A stretch of 12,931 nucleotides of DNA from Candidatus Liptonbacteria bacterium (GTDB lineage: Bacteria > Patescibacteriota > Minisyncoccia > UBA6257 > 2-01-FULL-56-20): the NCBI GenBank assembly GCA_016212635.1, contig JACRFR010000011.1, positions 1 through 12,931 on the forward strand. The letters are read 5' to 3'. Shown piece after piece: positions 1 through 4,679 of the stretch. How positions within the stretch are numbered: position 1 is the stretch's first letter; each line of letters starts with the position of its first letter. The notes under the pieces were generated by a model. That model did no database searches and had not been told where the DNA came from. It was given only the letters and a program-made list of their open reading frames with translations. The position numbers and the translations under genes were made by a program.

Positions 1-252
1 AATTGTGGGCACTCCGACGGCATCGTCTCATGCAGCCACCAAGTCGTATGTGGATTCTTCTCTGCAAACCTCACCAACCTGGACTGTCTCGGGCAATAAC
101 GTGTATAACTCAAATTCGGGCAACGTCGGCATCGGGACGACAGTTCCAGGGTATAAGTTCGATGTAAACGGCACCGGCAGCTTCGCCAACACGGTAATTG
201 TGGGTACTCCCACGGCATCGTCTCACGCAGCCACCAAGTCGTATGTGGATTC
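1..252 (+). repeat. Direct repeat within the fibre gene (57 bp, period 195 bp)
   Basis: Bases 1-57 and 196-252 match at 54 of 57 positions. The spacing of 195 bases equals 65 codons, so this is an in-frame protein repeat. The GNVGIGTT-coding 23-mer lies between the copies at 119-141. The same 23-mer occurs without change at 12450-12472, 12666-12688 and 12909-12931. Confidence 0.9.
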
Positions 253-811
253 GGCAGTAACTGGCGGGACCGTCACTAAAGCTCTGGCTTGCGACGGCGA
301 CGCTACCTGTGAGATGAATGGCGCGGATCTCAAGGGCACCGGTTCCATCACCGGCGTGGTCAAGCTAACCGTAGCCACCATTGACCCGTTATATCGAATT
401 GGAGGGGTAAACTACTCCACCTATGTGCCGTCTATCGCCGGGCAAGTTCGAGAGGAGTTTAGCGGTCGCGGGAAAACCGTAAAATCTGGCAAAAACTATC
501 GGTATTTATTGGATTTTTCCTCCACACCCCAAGGTTCCGATCTGTGGCTCTGGCATCAGGCGGTAGAATTTTCCAGGGACACCGTCGAAGCCGTTGCCAC
601 GCCCTACGGCCAAGCGGCGAGTATCTGGTATGAAATCGTCCAAGCGCAGACTAACGCAGACGGCACGCGGACTGGCGCAGACAAATTAATATTTTACAGC
701 GATAAGCCGGTGGAGTTTAGTTTCCGCTTAACCGGATACCGCCATGATTGGCGAGAGTGGCCAGTCAAGGCAAAAGACCAGACGGAGAAAGCAACTTTTG
801 TGCTGCCGTAA
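1..811 (+). CDS. C-terminal part of a GNVGIGTT-repeat surface-fibre-like protein (5' end outside window)
   Basis: The reading frame is open from base 2, so this is the 3' end of a longer gene; the GTG at base 5 is not a convincing start. It holds one GNVGIGTT motif (about residues 39-46 counted from base 5) followed by KFDVNGTGSF. On either side are two copies of an IVGTPTASSHAATKSYVDS segment, which gives a unit of about 65 residues. The last 140 or so residues, from IDPLYRIGGVNYSTYVPSIAG onward, form a non-repetitive, aromatic-rich, probably beta-rich domain ending in TFVLP. I recall such C-termini closing long repetitive extracellular proteins of CPR bacteria; the function is unknown, and adhesion or surface display is my inference. 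I see no S74 self-cleaving chaperone motif. The next gene starts 12 bases after the stop and may be co-transcribed. Confidence 0.75.
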   Translation, partial: IVGTPTASSHAATKSYVDSSLQTSPTWTVSGNNVYNSNSGNVGIGTTVPGYKFDVNGTGSFANTVIVGTPTASSHAATKSYVDSAVTGGTVTKALACDGDATCEMNGADLKGTGSITGVVKLTVATIDPLYRIGGVNYSTYVPSIAGQVREEFSGRGKTVKSGKNYRYLLDFSSTPQGSDLWLWHQAVEFSRDTVEAVATPYGQAASIWYEIVQAQTNADGTRTGADKLIFYSDKPVEFSFRLTGYRHDWREWPVKAKDQTEKATFVLP

Positions 812-823
812 CATTTTTGGAGC

Positions 824-2164
824 ATGAACCACTACCTACGCCAGATAGTCGGTAAATTAGGCCATTTTTACCTCACGATTAGGCGTGGAAAGGCTAAAAT
901 TTCCGAAAGTCGTGAGGTGGCAGCCGGTGAAAGTCGTGAGGTGGCAGCCCCGAGCCAAGATTGCCCCGATGCCGTTGAGATTGTGTCCCGCACCGCACTT
1001 TCGCAATTTGAAACTCGGGTGGCCGAAATCTGCCCATACTGCAAATCATCCGAGTTTATTAAACGCGGCACCAGAAAAAAGAAGTTCGAGACCGTCCAGC
1101 TTTACGAATGTAAGAAAACAGATTGTGGCCGAACTTTTACCGCGCAGTTCGTGCGCGGCAGGCATTTCCCGTTGGTAGTAATTATTGAGGGCCTTAACTA
1201 CTACAACCTCGGGTTCGGGCTGGAGGAAACCTGTCGCCTTTTAAGCCGGAAGTTCAAGTTGGATCCCGGAGCAGCCACGCTGGCCGACTGGGTTTCCGAA
1301 TATTCCGATTTGTGCCGTTACGTCCGTCTGCGACCGTTCGCGATCAAAATGTGCAAACCAAGAGATACAGTGGAAGTCGTTACGCTCGCCCATCGCCAGC
1401 TATATCGATTCCGCTACCACCGACCCAAGCTGAAGCTCATGTTGGAAGAATATAAACATCACCGTTTCACGTCTCTCAAAGAATACCTAGATGGCGTGGC
1501 GAGTGAAACGCCCCACCAATACTTCCAAGAGGGTTTGCGAATCTCGGAAGTGCGGAGTAAATTCGATAAGGCGCAGATGATAATCAGAGGCAAGACGAAT
1601 TATGCGAATCGCCTGGCAGAATTTGTTTTGCCGGTGGTTGCCGATAATAAGGATCGGCACGAACAGCTACAGCGGTTTTTTATTGCTAATGATTCCGTCA
1701 CGGTGGCCACCGAAGTGCCGGTGTATATCCGGCGGGAAGACATCGAGCACATGGAGAACCAGCTGAAGTTCAAGATTTTACCCCGCGGCGAGGACAACGA
1801 CGAATGGTATCTGGAAGTAAAAAGAGTCAAGGAAAAACTAAAAGGAATTCCCGCATTGCTCACGGGGCATATTGATTTTGTACAGGTTAGAAATGGCCAG
1901 ATTCACCTTTTAGACTACAAGCCCAACGCCGCCAAAGAAAAGCCGATTGAGCAGTTGACCTGGTATGCCCTGGCCCTGTCTCGGCTCACGGGTTTGCGAT
2001 TGTTTGAGTTCAAATGCGCTTGGTTCGACGAAAAGGATTATTTTGAATTCTATCCACTCCATGTGGTGCACAAGCTGTCGGAGAAAAAACGCGCGAAGCG
2101 AGTAAAGCTCAAGAGTGGCGCATTGGTTTCTATCCCGAGAAAAAATGTCTTGCAGGTCGTGTAA
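824..2164 (+). CDS. Zinc-ribbon (InsA-like) and PD-(D/E)XK nuclease fusion protein
   Basis: This 446-aa protein has two recognisable parts. Residues 70-105 form a zinc ribbon, C70-x2-C73 and C96-x4-C101 followed by GRTF, like the N-terminus of IS1-family InsA and related transposases. Residues 113-165 look like a helix-turn-helix (GLEETCRLLSRKF, then TLADWVSEY). Residues 290-400 carry a Cas4/RecB-like PD-(D/E)XK core: E297 in ATEVPVY, D351 in GHIDFV, D364-Y-K366 in LLDYKP, and Q377 in EQLTWYA. The expected activity is metal-dependent DNA cleavage guided by a DNA-binding front end; substrate and pathway are unknown. No transposase DDE domain is visible. Residues 28-42 contain an in-frame 8-residue duplication (SREVAA), from a 21-bp direct repeat at 905-925 and 929-949. 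GGAG lies only one base from the ATG, so the start is uncertain. A Cas4-like, RecB-like or defence nuclease are all possible. Confidence 0.75.
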   Translation: MNHYLRQIVGKLGHFYLTIRRGKAKISESREVAAGESREVAAPSQDCPDAVEIVSRTALSQFETRVAEICPYCKSSEFIKRGTRKKKFETVQLYECKKTDCGRTFTAQFVRGRHFPLVVIIEGLNYYNLGFGLEETCRLLSRKFKLDPGAATLADWVSEYSDLCRYVRLRPFAIKMCKPRDTVEVVTLAHRQLYRFRYHRPKLKLMLEEYKHHRFTSLKEYLDGVASETPHQYFQEGLRISEVRSKFDKAQMIIRGKTNYANRLAEFVLPVVADNKDRHEQLQRFFIANDSVTVATEVPVYIRREDIEHMENQLKFKILPRGEDNDEWYLEVKRVKEKLKGIPALLTGHIDFVQVRNGQIHLLDYKPNAAKEKPIEQLTWYALALSRLTGLRLFEFKCAWFDEKDYFEFYPLHVVHKLSEKKRAKRVKLKSGALVSIPRKNVLQVV

Positions 2165-2175
2165 CGTTGATGTTG

Positions 2176-2237
2176 TGTCATTCCCGATCTAGTCGGGAAT
2201 CTAAAGGTACTGGATTCCCGCCTTCGCGGGAATGACA
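2176..2237. repeat. Short palindromic MITE-like element
   Basis: The element is bounded by 11-bp inverted repeats, TGTCATTCCCG at 2176-2186 and its complement at 2227-2237. It contains two hairpins: ATTCCCGA/TCGGGAAT at 2180-2200 and ATTCCCGC/GCGGGAAT at 2214-2233. This matches the widespread intergenic TCATTCCCG family found in many bacteria. It lies just after the nuclease gene and could also act as a transcription stop. Confidence 0.7.
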
Positions 2238-2296
2238 GAGGGGAACGGGAATGACAGAGGGGAACGGGAATGACAGAGGGGAACGGGAATGACAGA
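2228..2296. repeat. Tandem 19-bp repeat, about 3.6 units
   Basis: The unit GGGAATGACAGAGGGGAAC occurs at 2228-2246, 2247-2265 and 2266-2284, with a partial fourth copy from 2285. It starts inside the right arm of the preceding palindromic element, so the 3' end of that element has been amplified in tandem. It sits directly upstream of the next gene. Confidence 0.9.
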
Positions 2297-2322
2297 AAGC
2301 AATAGGAATAACAAACAAAGAA

Positions 2323-2760
2323 ATGCCCTATTACCAGAGAAATCCAAGGCAATTCACGCCACGCGCGCCGGTTAAAACTTTCCGCGACTTGGAAGTGTAC
2401 CAAAAAACCATGGAGGCCTCGGTGCTGATCATGAAAAACCTGAAAGCCAAGTTAGCGCGGCTTGGATTCCCATTCGCGGAGCAGTTCACTAACGGCGCCA
2501 TGGCCATCCCGCTTTTTATCGCCGAGGCGCACTCGGTTCGGTTCGCGGATAACCATTCGGGTAAAATCCTGCTGGAACGCTCTATGGCCGGTTGTAATAA
2601 AATGGTGGTATATTTAGAGCAGATACGCGGCATGTATGGTTCGCGGCTCGCGGACGAGGGTTTGGTCGAGGATTTAATTAAAAGGTATTCCGACGTTCGG
2701 ACCAAAATTTTTCATTTGGAAAAGTCGTGGGAAAAATTCCAACGGGAGAAGCAAGCATGA
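2323..2760 (+). CDS. Four-helix-bundle-like protein (S23/Avd-type variant)
   Basis: This 145-aa protein is almost all helical. FRDLEVYQKTMEASVLI (residues 20-36) resembles the opening helix of the S23 four-helix-bundle family (23S rRNA intervening-sequence proteins, related to Avd of diversity-generating retroelements). The rest (AMAIPLFIAEAHSVRF, LLERSMAGCNKMVVYLEQIR, LIKRYSDVRTKIFHLEKSW) is a variant I associate with CPR genomes. The biochemical role of the family is poorly known; nucleic-acid binding is usually assumed. No reverse transcriptase or template/variable repeat pair is in the window, so a retroelement role is not supported. The gene follows a tandem repeat array. Its TGA stop overlaps the ATG of a tiny reading frame (2757-2852). 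Confidence 0.65.
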   Translation: MPYYQRNPRQFTPRAPVKTFRDLEVYQKTMEASVLIMKNLKAKLARLGFPFAEQFTNGAMAIPLFIAEAHSVRFADNHSGKILLERSMAGCNKMVVYLEQIRGMYGSRLADEGLVEDLIKRYSDVRTKIFHLEKSWEKFQREKQA

Positions 2761-2852
2761 ATGACTTGCGGAACAACGCGGAAGTCATTGCCACCCCCTA
2801 CGGCCAAGCGAGGCGCACCCTATGTCCCATATTACGCCTTCGCAAGGCGTAG
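2757..2852 (+). pseudogene. Tiny reading frame with a fragment of the fibre C-terminal domain
   Basis: This 31-codon frame starts at an ATGA overlap with the preceding stop and contains EVIATPYGQA. The fibre protein at the start of the window has EAVATPYGQA. At DNA level, 2781-2810 matches 587-616 at 27 of 30 bases. The frame ends inside a REP-like palindrome. It is most likely a relic of a fibre gene rather than a functional peptide. Confidence 0.4.
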
Positions 2853-2856
2853 CGTG
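2833..2856. repeat. Solo REP-like palindrome
   Basis: TACGCCTTCGCAAGGCGTA followed by GCGTG is identical over 24 bases to 8251-8274, part of the element flanking the transposase gene. It is a perfect inverted repeat around CGC. It looks like a single unit of the family probably mobilised by the REP-associated transposase. Confidence 0.8.
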
Positions 2857-2866
2857 TGAGGCGCGC

Positions 2867-2895
2867 TTGTTGACCACGTCCGGCCGCGTTATAAT
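2867..2895 (+). promoter_or_regulatory. Promoter of the RelE-type toxin-antitoxin pair
   Basis: A perfect -10 box TATAAT (2890-2895) lies 17 bases after TTGTTG (2867-2872). Only 6 bases separate the -10 box from the ATG at 2902, so the transcript should start at or next to the start codon and be leaderless. Confidence 0.6.
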
Positions 2896-2901
2896 TGCAC
2901 C

Positions 2902-3102
2902 ATGACCACCCAGTTAAGCGAGCGACAACTGAAAAAGCTTATTCAGGACAGCGTGAGCGAGGCGATAAACATGAATCTGATGAAGCTGCGCGCCTTGGCT
3001 TTGCCCTTCGTGCCCAAAAAGGAGCAACAAGAAATCGAGCGGCTACATGGCGTCCCGTCTGTTTCTGAACGGCCAACGAAAACAGTTTGGCTAAATGTTT
3101 AA
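2902..3102 (+). CDS. Putative antitoxin of a type II toxin-antitoxin pair
   Basis: This 66-aa, helical, highly charged protein reads through LSERQLKKLIQDSVSEAI and then FVPKKEQQEIERLHGVPS. It ends with TAA three bases before the ATG of a RelE-like toxin frame. The size, the order (antitoxin first) and the tight spacing are typical of relBE/higBA-type operons. The KEQQEIERLHG segment resembles small proteins that accompany RelE-type toxins in CPR genomes, as I recall. I cannot assign it to a defined antitoxin fold. Its own promoter suggests autoregulation by the antitoxin, as in the family, but I see no clear operator. With the toxin apparently broken, the antitoxin may be an orphan. Confidence 0.55.
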   Translation: MTTQLSERQLKKLIQDSVSEAINMNLMKLRALALPFVPKKEQQEIERLHGVPSVSERPTKTVWLNV

Positions 3103-3105
3103 ACC

Positions 3106-3375
3106 ATGCTTTGGCGCGTGGAATATTCCGGCCGGTCGCTGAAACAAATTAAAAGGAATCATTTTTCGTTTGAGGATGTCCAGGTGGCGATTGCTGATGC
3201 GATCCGCAAATTAACAGGCGAAGAAACAAGCACGGACATGAAGAAACTTCGGGGCGTCTGGTCTGGCTTCCACTGAATCCGAATGGGCGAGGCAAGAATA
3301 ATCGCCAAGTTTGATTTTGAGAAACAGGCGGTGCGAGTGGCGAGAATTGATTGGCGCGGCCGAGTTTATAAATAA
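3106..3375 (+). pseudogene. RelE/ParE-superfamily toxin interrupted by an in-frame TGA
   Basis: The frame from ATG 3106 to TAA 3373-3375 spans 89 sense positions, the normal RelE length, with a single TGA at codon 57 (3274-3276). Before it: MLWRVEYSGRSLKQIKRN, then KLTGEETSTDMKKLRGVWSGFH. After it, in the same frame: IRMGEARIIAKFDFEKQAV and ARIDWRGRVYK. The family pattern around the stop is G-x-(Y/W)-R-(I/V)-R-x-G-x-(Y/A)-R, so the stop replaces the first arginine; one C-to-T change of CGA gives TGA. The product would be a ribosome-dependent mRNA endonuclease. As written it yields a 56-aa N-terminal fragment that lacks the second half of the fold. An ATG at 3283 could restart translation but would give only 30 residues. 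It is either inactivated, read through at low level, or a sequencing error. Confidence 0.75.
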
Positions 3376-3750
3376 GCCTATGAGATTATGTACTAGTACA
3401 CTGATACAGTAGATACGCTTTCCGCCGGAGGCGGATCCTCCTCTGGAGGAAACGAATGGCGCATGCGAATGACTATTGACTGATGACTAATGACTGGTGA
3501 GTAGAAATAAATAGAAGCAAAAATTCTTAATTTCGGGAGGTCGGGCCTCGGAAATCCCTTGAGGTTCGACCTCGGGGAATTCCGAATAAATCCTTAACCC
3601 CAAGTCCTTAACAGAAATTAGGTATTAGGTATTCCCCAATATGCTATAATATCAAGGTATCAATTTGCATGCGCAATTCCTCAAGCGTATCTACCAAAAG
3701 GTCGAGCTAGTACTAAAGAGTCAAAAGTAGAAAACTAGAAATCAAACACA
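3376..3750. other. Intergenic region with several short repeats and no gene
   Basis: No coding sequence is seen. Contents in order: adjacent hairpins TCCGCC/GGCGGA and TCCTCC/GGAGGA at 3421-3450; a degenerate TGACTA-type tandem at about 3469-3496; a hairpin AGGTCGGGCCTC (3538-3549) with GAGGTTCGACCT (3561-3572), perfect if G-U pairs are allowed; and the promoter of the cupredoxin gene near 3645. The AGGTCGGGCCT hairpin has a close relative at 4590-4623. Confidence 0.6.
3642..3650 (+). promoter_or_regulatory. Extended -10 promoter for the first cupredoxin gene
   Basis: TGC-TATAAT is an extended -10 motif (TATAAT at 3645-3650). No good -35 box is seen. It would give a 5' leader of about 90 bases before the ATG at 3751. 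Confidence 0.45.
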
Positions 3751-4359
3751 ATGGATAAAAAGACAATTGGTATCATTATCGCTGTTATTGTTGTGATCGT
3801 GGCGCTATACCTGGCGTTCGGCAATAAGCCGGCGACCGGTCCTGTGGCGCAGCCAGCTGCCGCTCCGGGCACCCCGGGCGCGGTCCCAGAGCCGGTCAAG
3901 ACCGATCAAGGCACGGTTACTCCGCAGGGCGTCGTGGCTGCCACGGGTACCAGCCCGATCGCGACTTCCGGCGAGGTTCTCGCACCCTCCGGCAAGCCGG
4001 TCAAGCTGGATGTAACCCCGGGCACGCCGGAGGCGCCGCAGCAGTCTAATCCGGTTGCCAAGCCGGCGGATCTGCCGTCCAAGACGGTCAAGATTACTAT
4101 GTCGTCCGGCGGTATTTCTCCGTCCGGGTTTACGGTCAAGGCCGGAGAGCCGGTTACGATCGGCGTGACTTCCGGCGACTCGCAGACCCACGTCTTCAAG
4201 TTCGACGATCCGTCGCTGGACGCGGTGGCGGTGGGTGTTGGTCCCGGTGAAACTCGCGCGATCACTTTCCCCGCCCCGAAAGCCGGAACCTACAAGTTCC
4301 ACTGCGATGTCCCCGGCCACTCCAGCCGCGGCGAGGTGGGAGAGATGATCGTCAAATAA
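3751..4359 (+). CDS. Membrane-anchored cupredoxin-like protein 1
   Basis: This 202-aa protein begins MDKK, followed by one hydrophobic helix (residues 5-23) that should anchor it with the rest outside. Residues 26-110 are a Pro/Ala/Gly-rich linker. Residues 111-202 form a cupredoxin-like domain: FTVKAGEPVTIGVTS, H147 in QTHVFKF, GETRAITFPAPKAGTYKFHC, C185, H190 in DVPGH, and M199. The H...C-x4-H-x8-M set fits a type 1 copper site, so it should bind copper and move electrons or handle copper outside the membrane; the partner is unknown. A paralogue with the same ligands lies at 7388-8206. The gene is followed by a strong hairpin terminator, so it is probably transcribed alone. Confidence 0.8.
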   Translation: MDKKTIGIIIAVIVVIVALYLAFGNKPATGPVAQPAAAPGTPGAVPEPVKTDQGTVTPQGVVAATGTSPIATSGEVLAPSGKPVKLDVTPGTPEAPQQSNPVAKPADLPSKTVKITMSSGGISPSGFTVKAGEPVTIGVTSGDSQTHVFKFDDPSLDAVAVGVGPGETRAITFPAPKAGTYKFHCDVPGHSSRGEVGEMIVK

Positions 4360-4362
4360 TAG

Positions 4363-4402
4363 AAAAGAGAGTAGGGAGTAGCGAGTAGAGAGTAGAGTAG
4401 AG
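4363..4402. repeat. Degenerate GAGTAG-type purine tandem
   Basis: Units of GAGTAG, GGAGTAG and AGAGTAG run from just after the cupredoxin stop up to the terminator. The array is short and imperfect, and resembles the TAAGAAG heptad array at 6797-6915 in style. Confidence 0.5.
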
Positions 4403-4405
4403 GAA

Positions 4406-4438
4406 GGGGCGCTCCGATTAAAATCGGAGCGCCCCTTT
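4406..4438 (+). terminator. Rho-independent terminator after cupredoxin 1
   Basis: GGGGCGCTCCGAT pairs perfectly with ATCGGAGCGCCCC across a 4-base loop, followed by TTTCGATTT. The stem is long, GC-rich and lies about 50 bases after the stop codon. The T tract is short. Confidence 0.75.
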
Positions 4439-4484
4439 CGATTTGGTACAATATATACGACCTATACGACCTATAAGTCCTATA

Positions 4485-4665
4485 ATACCATCTCCAATTA
4501 ACCGCTACTCATGAATCAATGAGAATAAGGGGGGCGACCCGTCCGGTCATTCGACCGGACGCCAGGTCGGATGACTTGGCGAATTTATGAGGTCGGGCCT
4601 TGGGGATTTTTAAGGCCCGACCTCGAACGCGATTCTGGTGGGTATGGGTCAATTGGAGATGGTAT
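4485..4665. mobile_element. MITE-like element with 15-bp terminal inverted repeats and internal hairpins
   Basis: Bases 4485-4499 (ATACCATCTCCAATT) are the exact reverse complement of 4651-4665. The 181-bp interval codes for nothing and holds three hairpins in a row: CGTCCGGTC/GACCGGACG (4540-4561), GCCAGGTC/GACTTGGC (4561-4580, one G-U pair) and AGGTCGGGCCTT/AAGGCCCGACCT (4590-4623). I see no clear target-site duplication. The right terminal repeat supplies the likely -10 box of the following gene. A structured 5' regulatory RNA is an alternative reading. Confidence 0.6.
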
Positions 4666-4668
4666 AAG
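4663..4668 (+). promoter_or_regulatory. Possible -10 box of the 708-aa gene
   Basis: TATAAG lies 11 bases before the ATG at 4680 and straddles the outer edge of the right terminal repeat of the MITE-like element. No ribosome binding site precedes the ATG, so a very short leader is likely. No -35 box is seen. Confidence 0.35.
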
Positions 4669-4679
4669 ATTCATAAATA

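Noticed and set aside
400..811. Peptidase S74 intramolecular chaperone at the fibre C-terminus
   Set aside because: The SDxRLK-type motif of that family is absent; the domain is a different C-terminus.
824..2164. Complete IS1-type transposase
   Set aside because: Only the zinc ribbon and HTH fit; the catalytic part has nuclease motifs of the PD-(D/E)XK type and no terminal inverted repeats flank the gene.
2323..2760. Avd component of a diversity-generating retroelement
   Set aside because: No reverse transcriptase and no template/variable repeat pair with A-specific changes is in the window; fold similarity alone is insufficient.
3274..3276. UGA recoding (genetic code 25) as explanation for the in-frame TGA
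   Set aside because: Several genes end naturally at TGA (2760, 12339), long genes contain no internal TGA, and the family expects Arg here, not Gly.
3805..4320. Long open frame on the minus strand opposite cupredoxin 1
   Set aside because: It is the GC-rich shadow of a well-supported gene; the product is Arg/Gly-rich with no recognisable domain.
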